From Apteryx mantelli (lineage: Eukaryota > Chordata > Aves > Apterygiformes > Apterygidae), in assembly GCF_036417845.1 (NCBI RefSeq), contig NC_089978.1:87042007-87106006 (forward strand): a stretch of DNA of 64,000 nucleotides. Reading direction: 5' to 3'. Under the pieces are notes generated by a model that was not told the origin of the DNA, did no database searches, and was given only the letters and a program-made list of their open reading frames with translations. The position numbers and the translations under genes were made by a program. Below, in pieces: positions 33,641 through 47,330 of this stretch; position 1 is the stretch's first letter, and each line of letters opens with the position of its first letter.

Positions 33641-36600
33641 TGTAGAGGGAAGGCATATCTCCCTGCCGAAGTTCAGACACTGATCTAGGTTTAGTTCTGG
33701 GCTCTTCCACTGCTTTTGTAGCGTGAATGAGCACAAAACATTTATGTTTGTGGGCCAGCTCTGCCTTCGCTTCATACTTTACCTGCTGACTTGCACCAGT
33801 TCAACATGGGCATAAATTAGCAAATCAGACCGACATTTATCGCTGCACGTTCAGTGCTGCCATCTCAAACCTGACTGTGCCCTGACTGAAGTAATTTGGT
33901 TTTGAAATTGGCATGATTAGCATTATAAGTGGGCTCAGGATTTTAGGATGCAATTTTTGAAGATTCCTGCTATCATTAAGTACCAAGTTTCTTGGGATCC
34001 CCTTAGGGTGATGTGAGTAAGTTAAAGGAGTTTGTTAACGAGAAATGGGTATGTGTATCTTCCTTTCAGCCTCCACACCATGGCCAAAAGTCAATGTCAC
34101 TGCAAGGAGGAAGAGAGCAGAGTCATGTCCAACATATGCTGGACCTTTCTCCGCAATGGGCTTGGTCCTGCCCTGCGCCCCTCCGTGATTCCCACTGCCG
34201 GAGGTACCAACACTTCGTAGTCTCAAGGCCACAGGAGCATCTCTTCCAAAACTTGGCCAACTTAAACACTGTAATTACTTGACTGTCTTATTTAATTAAA
34301 GCCATGTGTGTGCTACTACCATGTCATGGTAGGATTGCTTATAGACATGACAGACAGGAATCTCCCTCTGTCCTTCAACCTGAGCCCCTGCCCCACTCAC
34401 CTCTTTTAATCATGATGTTCTCAGCATAATTAAAACAATTTCCTCCTTTGTCTTGTCAGCTGCAGCTTCCAGCTTGCAACCTCTTTTTGACTGATGATTA
34501 AAATGTCTTCAAAAGGAAACTCAGCGCAGGCCTTCAACTGCCTGGGGGTGCTGCCACCCCTGCCTCACCCCCTCCTTCCTGTCTCAACTCACGCAGAATG
34601 TGTGCCCAACCTGTCCTCATGTCCTCACTCACTTGAATACATGTATTGCTTCAGAGCCAAGCAGACTAGAGCACTCTGTAGCATGGGCAGGTGCCAAAGC
34701 AAAACAGACTGGAGCAATGTGGGTCAGAGAAGGGTTAAATAAAGGCTTAAAACCTCCCTGGCTCACAGTCTGGTAGCCTATTTCATCATGCACAGGGCTG
34801 TCTAGCATTTATGACTTTGAACAGAGAGCCAAGTTTGCTCTCCGAGTTTCTGTATGAAATAGTGTGATAACATATCAAGCAGCTAATGTCAAGAGACTTT
34901 GGGCTATATTCATAAATGCTTCAGTGAATCGGTAAAGACACAATAAATTATTGCTTCAGAAGTTTCTTCATTCACCTGCTCCAGGCAAATGGGAAAAGGA
35001 CAATCAATATTTCTTTTTGAAATGCCAGAAATCCTAAACATATGAAATTTCTTGACAGTCCCTACATTTGCACTGGGATTTTATGAGGTTGCATCAGTTG
35101 ACCTTCCCCCTTTCAGAGTTCAAGCAAGTTAAAAAAAAAAAAAAAATTGTAATAAATATAGCCACAGATGGATTTAAGCACAATACCACAAGCCAAGGGG
35201 TGTTCAGTAATCCAGAAAATGGGCCATATTCTAAAGGCAGTTCATTCTGAATTTACAGTGAAGAAACTGATAAAATTTCCCATTGAAATGGGAATGAAAT
35301 GGAGTTCAATGAAACAAAGTTTTGCTCAGTAAAAGCCTCTGATTCTGAGCCAGCGCTTTAACAAAGCTTTATAGATTAGAGAACAGGACACTTTTGTTTG
35401 TTTGTTTCTAACAAGAGCAGAGATTTAAGGAGGAAAGGAGAAAGAAGGCAGTGGAACTGCCCCCACTGCCACCTGCAAGCCGGTTGTCGCTCATTTGCAA
35501 TGCTGCGATAGCATGAGGCTCATAACAGGTTGTGTGGCCATTTGTCATATGGGCTCTTGTCTTCAATGTCTTTTAGCTTATGAAGCCATTGACCTTCTTC
35601 TTCCTTTCTGTCTTTTGGTCTGCTTTTGTTCCTGGCATGCCCGTTTCCTACTCAGGCACTTCCATACATTTCTCCGTGCACAGGAAAAGTGACCTTCAGG
35701 TTTCACAAAGCTATCTTTTCCCTTTTCTAAGTTTCTCCTGAAAACTTTCCTCAGCCATGATACCTCCAAATCTCTGCCATCTGGGGCTGGTTAGGCAAAT
35801 ATGAGCTGTGACTTCTGGTTTTCTGCAGACTCTGGTCCTTTTATTGTTCCCCCACCTTTCTAACCCATTTCTCAGCCTGTTTTGCCCACCCCTTGTACCC
35901 CATTTACATGCAGGTTTCATGGCGAGGCTCTCCTTTTTGCAACTCACCTGCACAGCCCCCAGCACAGAGCCTTTGCCATCATCAGCTCCTCTGGCTGACA
36001 TTACCGAGAGGAAGTGGTGTGGGGATTTGCCCGGCATATTCCTCTTGCACTCCCCATAGGCAGCACAGTCAGGGACCTCGCTGCCCGCATGCTGAAAGCG
36101 CCGGGGGGCTGTGCAGTGACACCCTGGCTTTCTGAAGGTGGACTCGCAGCAATTAAATAGTTAAATACCCAGCTCATTGCCAAGTCCAGTCACCCTTACG
36201 CTGCTCACAAACACTGCTTCGTGCTTTGATCAGTATTTTCACAGTGCTAGGTGCTTCATGGAAAAGTCTAAATCTGAGCACTTAGGCATTCCCAATCTGC
36301 TTATTGGGCTGGCACAAGGCAGCCCGGTTCAGACGTGGTTCTCATGGAGACGCAACTCCTGCAGCATAACCCTACCTCGGGGAGAGACAGCAGATCAAAA
36401 CACTGCTGGGTCTCACTGACAGAAATACTGTGTGTCAGTAAATAACTTCCAGTTTATAAAACCGGTTTGTCAGTGCAAAGAACAGGAAAGCCATTTGCCG
36501 ACTGTGTCTCATCTCTGTCCCTAAATATATAACACATACCATATATGTGGAGGTGAGACCTATGTGATAAATTGCAGAGCAATGTGCTAAATGAATTTGT

Positions 36601-39600
36601 ATTGCACCCCCAACAGCTTCCCCTGCCCTCTGACTTTTATTCCATCTCTCAGGATTTACTCTAACATTCCTCTGAACAGCCACCATTTAAAAACAAAAAA
36701 AAAACTAACCTAGAAAGCCCACCATCACCAAAAGAACCCAGCCACCTGCTAGAGGATTTTTTTCCTTCTTCCAGATGTGGGAATTTCCGCAGAATGTAAC
36801 CTGTCCAGAGCAGGATGAGCAAGATGTAGTCCTTGACGAGTTAATAGCTTTTTTATACAAAACACCACCATGAGCCTAAGGCTTTCCATTCTGCAGCACT
36901 GTACAAGAATGCAAACTGGTTACAAAGTCCTTCTTTTTGCTGTGGCAGCCTTTCAGCACAAGTATGGCATATGGGAAACCAGAGAATCAGACCATGCAAT
37001 GTACAAATTTAATCCTTCAGAGAAAGAAATGAGAGAGTCATGTCACTGGGAAAGAGAGCTTTCCTGTTTCCTAGGGACGCTCATTTTAGATCTGGAAGAG
37101 CTCCCAGGAAAGGACTTAAGGAAGAGAGACCTTTCCTCTTGAAAACACAATTTTGGCTCATTTCAGAGGAGCTTTTCTGGTTTTCTGTGGCCATGGATAA
37201 CTGGATTCAGAGCAAGTGAAGCATTTGCCTTTACCAGTAAAAGGATACAGAAACTGAATAGTATTTTTAAAGCTTTCCTAACCTAGGTTTGCCTGTTTTT
37301 CCCTAACATGTTTGGCCTCTGCAGCATCACCATCATCTGGTATGTACACATTTTATTTACATTAATGTAGCACAACCCATGTAATTTACTTGGATGAAGT
37401 CAAATTGATTCAATTTTGTGCTTTTGATTCTATTGCTAAGAGCTAATTCTCTTTTAGTTCATGCATTAGAGCCTGGTGCTCTCAGGATCAGAAAGTCTCA
37501 GAGGCCATGATTTACCATTTAGCAATGACCATGAAGAATTAGGTAGCAGTGAATTTGTAGCAATATATAAAAATATGATAGCATTTAAGTATGTAGCATT
37601 ATTAATTCAAAGAACCAGCAGTGAACTATAATGTGAATCATCTGTGTTCTCAAACCTGTTGCAGCTTACTTCATCCATTACTAGTGATCGTGCATATAAG
37701 CTGTTGTCAATTATTTCTATCCACGTTACATAGAAACACAGTCCAGAAGTGCTTCTGACCATCAAAGCCAAGGGATGCCTTGTAATTCAACAGTTAGGTT
37801 TATTAGCTGATCTGAGTCCAGTGAACCCTCAGAGGCCTGTGGCAGCATGACGATGGCCATGACCTGAAGACACAGAAGTTGGGGGAATTGAAGGGACCTT
37901 GGTGGCATCTAGTGGGCTTACACAAGGATGTATATTCTGAGTCAACATGAAGATCATTGTTCTCACCAATACAGACGAAGGAAGGCTGAATCCATGTGAT
38001 TTCCTTAGCAATGGGGACTTTCATGTCTTTGGAGAATGAGTGAGATTTACTTCAAACTTCTTTAATAAAAGAAAATTATGATAAACCATTCTCCAGGCAA
38101 GAGCTGTAAATACCACTGTGTATATTGGCTTTTAAAATAGAGACATTAGCCAGAATATCTCAGACTGTGTAATCCAGGGTCTTTTATCATTTCATCTTCC
38201 AGTTACGATAGGAAAGGAAGTGATGTCTGGAAGATAAATTTCACACGTAGAAGAAAATCCCACACTTAAAATATACATAATACTTGAACAGTGCAATAGA
38301 AATGCCAGTTTTATTATTTTTCAAAAAATGGACTTAAAAACTCAGTGCCTCTTGCAAAACAGCTAAGTTTTTGAAAGCCACCTAAGCCTTTATATGATTC
38401 AGAGCTTTCCCTTCTTCAACATAATAGGAACCAAAAATATTATAGTCTAATAATCCCAGGGTATTTTTCATGACATGTTGATGTGTAGCAATGGGCTAAG
38501 CAGTGGGTTATTAAACATAAATTACAGTAATGCCTATTTCCCAGTAGAATGGAGGATGCAGACTTCACAGATTTCTAAGGTTAAAATATAACAATGATTT
38601 TGACCAATCTTCCAGATCTTGTATGGAGGCAGACATTTATACTTCACCTTCATGTGTGATATAGCTATTGAACAAAATTAAATGGCAGAGCAGATGCAGT
38701 CGATATGTGATGTATATGATTCACTGACCTTATGGAAGCAGTGAGGAAATCAGACTTCACAACTGTTCATAGTCTGTTCGTTGTTCATGGAATGTTATGA
38801 TCAATAGGTGGAAAAGATTGGGAGGTTATATTGAAAACAGGATAGTCCAAATGAAAGAAACGTGTCCTTGCCATGCGATCTATAGCTAATGTGCAATTAT
38901 CAAACTGGAAACCTGCTTTTAATATGGCATGTAGGAAACAGGATGTTACAGAAAACGAGGACTAAAGCAGCTCAGCAATTTTTTTTTTCACCTAAATAAA
39001 ACAGAGAATTAGGACAGCCTTAGTGGAAAACTGCAAGCTCTCTAGGACTAGGACTGTCCTCTTTATGTGGCTGTAGTGTACCTAGGTAAAGGTGCCTGAC
39101 CAGACTGACATAACCAGCTCTGTCTGCTCCTGACTGGTCCTGTGCTGGCATCTGTCCCCACTCTTGATCAGTCTTTCTTGGCCATATCTGACCCAGCAGA
39201 CCAACCTGTGCATCAGCTTGATGGTGTCAGATACCTGAACTACTGGTGAGAATTAAGAAAGCTTAAAAATCTGCCTGTCCGCAGAGCAAAAGTGGCTCTG
39301 AGGCTTTTTATCTCCTAGTCCCTATATCCCACCTACAGAGATGGCCTTGAAGGATGGGGGGTGGCTCCACAGTGAGTGAAGAAAAGAGATTTTTGTGCTG
39401 CATGCTGCTATCTGAAATGTATAAGCCCATAGATACACACAGACATATATTGCAGTGTGGAAACTACACTGTGCAGTAGACCATATGTATGTGTTCCTCA
39501 TAGGAGAAGCTCATCCAGAAGCCGCTGCTTCTTAGCCTGGAGAGAGAAAATTTTCTTCACAGGTGGGTAACAAGGACTATACAACATCGCCTCTCACCAA

Positions 39601-41737
39601 CTGGTCAGCAGCATAATGTTTCCCCAGCTCCACTGGAAATATCTTTCCTAACTCATCTTGAAACAGTGTTTGCATTTCATAGTGCTGCATTGCCCTGGTG
39701 ATGCACAGCTGTCCTGTGCCTGACCAGCAGTCCCAGGTTTTTCTGCCCTGTGTGTAATTTCTGACACACGAGCCTCCAGCTTATGACAGAAATGCTTGTT
39801 CAGTCCCTAAGTGCGAGACCTTGCATTCAATAACTATTGAATTTCATTTGCTTTCTATTACTCTGGCCTTCAAGGTCACTCAGCTTTTCCTGCTCAGTCC
39901 AGCACCGCACCTTGGCCAGCTCATAGTGCTGGGGGAGGCTTTCCTGACTCCTGCCAACAGCAGTGTTTTGAAGACCAAGATGAATGTTCAATAGCTCTCC
40001 ATGGCTCATGCATTTCCCCCACCTCACGGTTTCACTTGTAGCCCACAGAGTGACCAACTCAGACTGTGCTTTTGGAGCATAGGTTTACACAAAAGGCAGT
40101 TTTCTGACTTACAAGGACTCTCCTGCAACAGCATCTGATGGGGACTGGAAAGCATATAGAGGAGACAGCTGGTGAAAACCCCATGCTACATCCAGTTAAG
40201 GTGAAACAGAATTTGAAGACTTCAGGAGGATTTGTTTTTCTGAGAGTATTTTCCAAAATAGCACTGGGACACAGTTTACAGGGCACCTCTGGCTCTCTGC
40301 CTGTATCTGTGTGTGTCTGCACTCTGTACAGCGGCTGTGGCCTTTGTTTACAGAGTGATTCTGGGGCCATGTATGGGAATGCCAGGGTGTTTTGGCCAGC
40401 CTCCCTCAGCACAGGTGTAAAAATCCTGATTTAAGACTAATTATGGCAAAGTAATTATTTCTGAGCCATGATGGCAGGCAGGCTCAATTAGCTCTAAATA
40501 GGATATAAGTAGTGTGGGGAGAAGACCTTCTGTCAGGAGAATCGAAGCTAGACGAGGCCTAGGAAACCCTAGACAAGCAAAATAAATAGGAATCTTTTCA
40601 AGCTGAGGATTAGGTTGTGTTACTGCTTCTCAGTTTCCAGTAACCCCAAATCCTGGCAAAAAGGGTAGCAGAAGGTTGGGCTTTTTGTGTTCTGCTGTGG
40701 ATGGGAAAGGGCCTTGCACTAGCCACTACTTTCTCTTTGTCAGGGTAATTTTCTCCAAGCTGATTTTACCGCTATTGCCAGCACCCATATCCGCGTAGCT
40801 GCATCTGCAGCTTTCTGTGCTAGGCAGAGGAGTCTGAGCAACACACTTCATGTGCTTACCAGAAACCGATCAGACACAATTTCCTTCAGATTGCCAAAGG
40901 AAATCCTGCTTGATTTTTGCCTTGTTTATTCCATGCACAGCCTTACGGCGAGCGTTTCATGCCTTTGGGTTTCCTCCCAATCAATAGACATGGACTGCTA
41001 GGCAGCTGCATTTTCAAGAGCTAAATGTAAAGACATTCAAGAGGATTTCTGACTCATTAATAATGTTTTACAGCGTTATCTCGAAAAATATTTACAGCTT
41101 TTCTTAAATGTTACAACTAACTTGCTGATTTTAATATACATTTGTCCCTTGGGTTTTTCACCCATTAAGATAGATTAAGTGACTATTCTAATGTACAATA
41201 GCAGATTTTGCCCTGTGGTTTAGTGGCTGGCTGTGGTTGACTGATACCCAGCCCTCTGAATCCCTGCTGAGCATCTAAGCTCTATGAGCTGCAGTGAATG
41301 CATTTAATCTACATAAAAAGAACACAAATTGCATGTTAGCCTTTTTGAGCCTAGTAATCAGTTTTACAGTTTACTTCATACATTTCTCTGCAGTCCTAGT
41401 GGCTCCAAGGAGGTTCCAAGGATTCTTCTTTTTTTTTTTCCTCTTCCTGTCTCACGTAAAAGAAAAGTGTTTGCATTTTGATTGTGCTCATTCCATGACC
41501 CCTGTAATTTAACCATTGTTCATATTTAGTGCCGACTGGAGTCCTGCAGGGCAGCTGATAACAATAATTTGTAATAAAGCATATGCAAGCTCTATTTTTT
41601 TTATTCTTGTTTTCCCTAATAATGTGAAATTAAATTTGTTAATTAAAACAGATGAAACCAAATAGGATTCTGGGGCTGCAAAAATACTTGGATTATCCTG
41701 GCCTCATATTTAGGATGATTATAATATTCGGCATGTA
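33641..41737. other. Long unique non-coding stretch
   Basis: No gene or well-supported interspersed repeat is visible over 8 kb. Notable minor items are a 15-base poly-A at about 35131-35145 and a small palindrome TTCCCATT-GA-AATGGGAA at 35277-35294. There are also repeat-free AT-rich blocks, for example 41030-41640 with many TAAT words. Open frames are all under about 120 codons and overlap on both strands. Confidence 0.5.
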
Positions 41738-41862
41738 TATAGTGCTTCAAAGCAGCATAGCAGTTAATCCTTAGCCTACCACCCCTCTGAAGTGTATTGT
41801 TATTCCTCAATTTGCAGATGAGGATGCCTAAGCAAAGAGGTTAACTCCAGAATTATCCCAAG
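41738..41862 (-). mobile_element. MIR-type SINE relic, minus strand
   Basis: The plus strand reads AGTGCTTCAAAGCAG, TTAATCCTTAGCCTACCACCC, TGTATTGTTATTCCTCAATT, TGCAGATGAGGATGCCTAAG, AAAGAGGTTAAC. The MIR/L2 3' region, complemented, is AGTGCTTTACAAAGC, TTAATCCTCACAACAACCC, GGTATTATTATCCCCATTTT, ACAGATGAGGAAACTGAGG, CAGAGAGGTTAAG. Order and spacing agree well. It is a diverged fossil, not active. Confidence 0.7.
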
Positions 41863-42647
41863 CCTGTACAGGCACAAGTGGTTTGCTGCAGGCTCCCACA
41901 GAAGTGTGATTTTGGATAATCAGGAGATTATCACGGAAGCCTGTAGGTCCCTGAGCTTTTCTGGGGTGAAGGATTTGCAGGTGACGTCCCAAAATACTCC
42001 AAGATGCTATGGGTTTAGTGGGAGCTCTCTGAACCAGAGGATGCGCCCTTGGCACATCCTGCCAGTCTAGTCATGGTGGCATCACATGTAGACCACAAGG
42101 TGCAAATTCAATTGCTCATCTGCCAGGGGATGCCATGTGTAGCATGCAGATGAGAAGCTCATCCCAAAATTATTACAATCCCAAACACATACACATGTCT
42201 TAGGACTCAAAAAAAACCCAAACAAAACAAAACTAAAAACTAAGGGGAAAAAAACACCAAAAATACTCTTTAGACCAAACAGTCTTCTGTCAAAAAGCAG
42301 TTTCAGCTAGATGTTTTGTGGGGTAATGTTGATATCAGTGTTGACAGATGAGAAAATATTTTAACCATCCATTTCAATTCAGTTCCAACTCATGTGATTT
42401 TGACGTTTCTGTGTTGCCCTTTTCATGTACAAATATGCCTTGGTGTGCAAACAAAAACAAAAAGGAAGTTAAACGTACCAAAACATGATGTCTTGGCAGC
42501 TCTAAAAATTATTTTGGAGGGGATTTTCTTTTTCTGGGAAACCAAAGCATGTTGCGCTATGTTCAAGTGCTTAGTGCTGCTCCCTCCCCCCAGCACTGCA
42601 AATGCTTGAACTACAAAATCCTGGTTCCTGACCAGATCTAGAGATAA
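41863..42647. other. Non-coding sequence with an A-rich tract
   Basis: An A-rich stretch lies at about 42208-42270 (AAAACCCAAACAAAACAAAA and on). No gene is recognised. Confidence 0.5.
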
Positions 42648-42930
42648 TGTGTGAGATTATGCGAGTGTGCGCAAGCTGGGGTTTACATTGGCTGGGGCTA
42701 GTTTTCTAGTTATGACTCATGTGCTATAAAAGTCCTCTTCGGCACTGTGAGAACAAAGCTGCAGCGCTCTGCTTCTTCTATGGAAAAAGCAAGCAGCACG
42801 CAGGCTGAGCAGGGAGCCATCAGAACCCAGGCTGCGCTGAAAGACCAACTCGGTCTAAAAAGCTTATTTTTTATCCAGTTATTAGAGAATAAAGGGTAAC
42901 CCTGAAGATTGCCCCTGTAGTGTGTCTGCA
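42648..42930 (+). mobile_element. Candidate solo LTR of an endogenous retrovirus
   Basis: The 283-bp segment starts TGTGTGAG and ends GTCTGCA, the TG...CA ends of an LTR. It has an AP-1 site ATGACTCAT at 42712-42720, a TATA box CTATAAAAG at 42724-42732, and a polyadenylation signal AATAAA at 42888-42893. The end lies about 37 bp beyond the signal, giving U3-R-U5 proportions that fit a short avian retroviral LTR. The bases just outside are GATAA (42643-42647) and GACAA (42931-42935), one mismatch apart, as expected of an aged 5-bp target duplication. No primer binding site or viral interior follows, so it would be a solo LTR. The alternative is a host promoter with a fortuitous downstream AATAAA. 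Confidence 0.5.
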
Positions 42931-45900
42931 GACAAGGTCCAGTGGCAGTGTGCCAGCCCTACCCACACAGCTAAAAAGACCCCAAAGGAGGCATTTTGCC
43001 ATCGCAAACTGAGCTACAACTTGATGACACGTGATAATACTTTCGCAAAGAGATTAGGCTGGATGTTCCTAATGTATTGTGCACTACCCAACCGGGCTGT
43101 GAGACGTGGGATAGCCTTGCTGAAGGGGATGGTCATAAATCAGCCCATGACACAAGCTAATGAGGAACATGATGAGGGGTTAGAAGCTGAGGGCTGCTGA
43201 TAGCAAACAAAGCTGATGTGGCTGGGAACATCGTGTACAGCCTGGAAAGCGGCTTGCAGGCTCTGTCAGAAAGAAAGACAAGAGAAAACATTAAAAGACT
43301 CTTCTTCAAATTTTCCCCAAAATATTTACCTCCAGGAGATAGTAAATTCTGCCAGCTCAAAAGGTTGAATGTTCCAGAAAGCTGTGAGGATGTTGAAAAC
43401 AGATTACATGTTTTTTCCTTAGAGAAATTCTTCAGGACATCTGGTGGACAGCTATAAAATTTCCCTATATTATGTTTTAATTGCATTTTGAGATTGTTAG
43501 GCTAAGCATCCTCTGCTTTAAAAAGAGCAAACTTCATGCTTAAAGTATACAAAAAATTAAAAGATCTACTAAAAACTGTAACTATGTTTTGGTAAGTTGT
43601 CACTCCTAACTCGGTTTATTATAAATAATGGAGATGGGAACATTAAAACATGAGCTCCAGCAATTTTCACCAAGAGTCCAACAAAGAAAAAGACTATAGG
43701 TGTTGACAAGAATTGTTTGGTGAAGAATGATATTGCATATTCCAGAGCCTGTGAACATCAGCTTTACATAAACTTCTTCCATATGAGACGCTAATCAGGA
43801 AGGAGAACTGAGGAATCTGAAAACAATCAACATTTCCCATTTCAAAATCAAAATGTTTACTATGAATATTTCTCCGTATTCCTATGTATTGAAAATGCAT
43901 GAATCATTCTGGTTGTGCATGGACTGACCTGAAGTGGAAACAACTTCTGAGAAAATAGGTGTGTTAAACAGGCCCAGAGTTGAGAAATCCACACCTTTAG
44001 GGCTGAACCATCCAAAAGGGTTTGTTTTGGGGAGGAATTAAGGAGTCCTGGGATAGGTATTTCAGGGATTCAAATGAATAAAAAAAGGACTAGAAAGTGC
44101 CAGTGAATTAGAACCTGGGAGGTTTAAAAGAACAAATGTAAGGAGGAAGCCAGCAGCAAATGAAACTAGAATTGCAGATATATACATGCAGTTTAGACAA
44201 ATAGATAGAGTGCTATATGTCCTACAAATTAACTGAAAGTATTCACAGATTTAATGTAATAGCCATTTGCAAAAGATGAGTATACATAGAAATATATTCA
44301 TGTGAATATAGGTCATATGTATATGAGTATATATAAAAATATGAGTATATTTTGCATACCTTTTGAAGCAGAATTCAGAAGGGAGGAATAACTTTCAGAA
44401 AAGTAAACAATTATATTTGACAGAGTATAAGCAGGATTTCGATTTTGCATTTTGAAATGACACTTTCATTTTCATAAATGCAAAATGCATTCGGAAAAGA
44501 AAAGGGGTCGGTTGCCCTATTTACCTTTGTACAGAGCTCTGGTGGGAGACTATGGTTTGATTGAAAAATATATGATGTTCCCAAGGGAACTGATTCTTGG
44601 AACAGAATCACTAGTAGCCATTAGACTGATCAGAGACCAGATGATCTTTTGCTCTCAAGTTATGCTAGTATAAAGCCAGAGAAGTTCAGCTGGCTTCAAG
44701 GACTTGTATTACGGTCACCTGGCAAGCTTGTATTCTTCAGCTAAAAGAAACAAACCAAAATAATGATGACCGGAGTATTGCTCCTAGCTCAGAGCAGCTC
44801 TGCGGAAGAAATCAAGGCCTGGCTCAGGAAACACGGTTGAACTCTTAGGGAACAACAGTCTTCGCATCAGTCCAACTCCTTCCACTCTCAGCTGACATGG
44901 TGTACTCTGTAAGCAGTGATTTGGAAACGTGGAGCTGGATGCTTTTGCTGCCTTGTCCTAGACCGCACCTTCATTTTGCAGGGGGTCGAGAAGAGCACCC
45001 GCTGGAAACGCACCCAGCCCAAGACAGGAGCAGGGGACAGAGCTCCTCCCTAACTCACCTCTCATCCAGGGGAGCGAGGCAGTTATTTCCCCATACGTTG
45101 TGCAATAGCTCACTTGCTGTCATCACCTGTCCCAGCAAAGAGGAGGGCAGAGCTCAGAGCTCTGGCAGAGCTCCTCCCTGACCCTGTTCACACAGCAGGC
45201 AGTGGCACACAAATGACACCTTTCTCCGCACCACAGCAGCAGTTGCTGTGCGGGATGTGGCACAGGTCATCGAAGGTCCCGTAGTGGTTGTGGCAGTCTA
45301 GCCTTGTGTGAGCTAAACCGAGCGAATCCAACCTCTCCCAAAGCCAGACCCCCCAATCACTCACTCCTTTTGGCAGCTAGAGGCAAAGAGGGAGGTTTTA
45401 CTGGAAAGCACAAGGAAAGAAGAAGCAACCTTAAAAAAAAAAACAGTAAGGAAGCTGAGCTCCACAGTGCAAGCATGCAGCACTGCCAGTGAAGATATAT
45501 CAGCTTATTATCAGTGTCACACAGCATTTATGAGCTCATGTAAGAGAAGCCATGGTTATGTTTGCATGTGTACAGAGGCTTGTACTACCTGGCCTCAAGC
45601 CTGAAGATCTTCCTGTGATCGGAAAGAATGCAGGATTCCAGTTATGGGTGCTAAGAGGCCATATGGGCAAAGGAGAAATAGGAAATTAGCCTCTTATTTC
45701 ATAATGAGGATACTTGCCAGAGAGTGAGAAGCTCATGGAGATCACCAGGACAACTAAAGAACTTGCAGACAAACTAATGGTTTATTTTCAAACCTATACA
45801 CTAACTGCTCTTTGCAGTGAACATCAAGAGGCTTCTAAAAACAAGCCTTACAAGTTGATGAGACAACCCAAAAAGGAAGAATGAGCATTCACCAGAACCA

Positions 45901-47194
45901 AACACAGAAATGTGACAGTGACAACAGTCAGTGCAAAGAGACTGCAGCTCAAATATCTCCGTGTGATGTGCTCATGCCATTCCTATTTAAACCAGAAGTG
46001 ATTTCATCAGTTCATGTTAGGGGCAAAACTTGCATTAAACCATGGAGCACAGCAGTTTCCTAACAATGACTTTTCGGCTAAACTGCTCAAAGCAACATTG
46101 TTCTAGGAAGGCTCAGGACACCATGCCCAAGGCCCCTGGGCATGCTGTCAGTCTGACATGCCTATCATCTCTAGTCCCTACTAGAGAGAGCACCAGGCAG
46201 TATGTGCCGCCACTGCTCCTCCTGCCAGAGTGCCCAGAAGATCATAGGGACTTCTCATCCTTGTTTTCTCAAAGTCTGCGGGAAACACTGGGGCTTGATC
46301 TGACCTCTGCCTACAGCCATATCAAAGTGGGTCAAATATTCAGCATGCACTATTTGAGAATGCACTGTTAAGACTGGTACTCCAAATTATCTATATATTT
46401 TTCATGTCCATTTTTTTCTCTAAATGTTCTTGGGGAATATTTTTTTTTAATTACATTTTTTCTGTGAAATGAATCTGAAAGATTAATGCAAAGTCAAGCA
46501 ATCTTTTTTACTTAAAGTCCCTCACACATATTAAAAAGAGAAAAAAGGAACATCTACCTACTCTTGGGGAGCAAATATTTATACATTGAAATTCTGCAGT
46601 AATAATTTGACTCCAGTGTTCCTACTGCCAACAAGAAATGCCAGCACTATGCATACTCTTTCAAATAACACAGTATATTTGGAACTTTAAGTGCCTTGAA
46701 GCTAGAACAATCTCAAAATTGGAGTGTTTAACCCACAAGTAACTGAACACAGCCACAGTGGAGCACCTTCAGACAGCTGCAAGTGTCCATGCTCTGCAAG
46801 AAGAGGCTCAGGATCAGAAACAGAAGAGAAAATCTTGTGGTAGCATGCCCAGCTTCCCTCTACCCACTTTCAGGGCTATCGCCATGTAGCTCCAACCCAT
46901 GGTCTTTCTAATCATACATGGCCACAGTGATGTGTCATGTACCTCAATCTCTTCTCCTGGCAATTTTGCTACATACCAGGCACTTTCCCCTCCAAAAAAG
47001 CCTAATCTAAGCTTTCCTTTCCTTGACCTTTGGCCAACACTCACTGTCCTACCATAAATAATTCCCTACCTTTGTTTAAACAGTTAAACTGCAGGTATTT
47101 ATTGCCTGTGATCATATTCCCTCGGACTTTTCCTGTCATTGCTAATATACTGTTCTGTAGTCACTCATCGTAAGTTTTGTCCTCCAGTATGATC
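42931..47194. other. Non-coding sequence
   Basis: No gene is recognised. The 92-codon plus frame at 42922-43200 follows the candidate LTR but shows no gag-like motif. There is a small palindrome TATATTCA-TG-TGAATATA at 44293-44310 within an AT-rich stretch (44270-44350). The word AGAGCTCCTCCCT is repeated near 45039 and 45168. Confidence 0.5.
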
Positions 47195-47330
47195 TTTTCC
47201 TTCCTTCCTTCCTCTCTTCCTTCCTTCCATCATTCTGTCTGTCCATCCATCCATCTGCTCATCCTTCCTTCCGTTCATCCATATGTTCCTCCTCTGTCCA
47301 TCCGTCCTTCTGTACTTCCACCCCTCCTGA
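47195..47330. repeat. (TTCC)n / (TCCA)n compound microsatellite
   Basis: TTCC units are followed by CCAT/TCCA units and an interrupted TTCC/GTCC series. The 163-codon minus frame 47165-47656 reads through it and is a by-product (Gly-Arg-Lys, Met-Asp-Gly-type repeats). Confidence 0.9.

Noticed and set aside
35131..35145. Poly-A tail of a processed retrogene
   Set aside because: No gene-like sequence precedes the A-run and no target duplication is apparent. CR1 does not normally use poly-A tails.
37730..37930. Possible extra CR1 3' end (GAAGGGACCTTGGTGGCATCTAGTG)
   Set aside because: Only one short phrase resembles CR1. The octamer tail and neighbouring consensus phrases are missing.
42922..43200. 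Viral gene downstream of the candidate LTR
   Set aside because: The 92-codon frame shows no gag or protease motif and there is no primer binding site after the LTR end.
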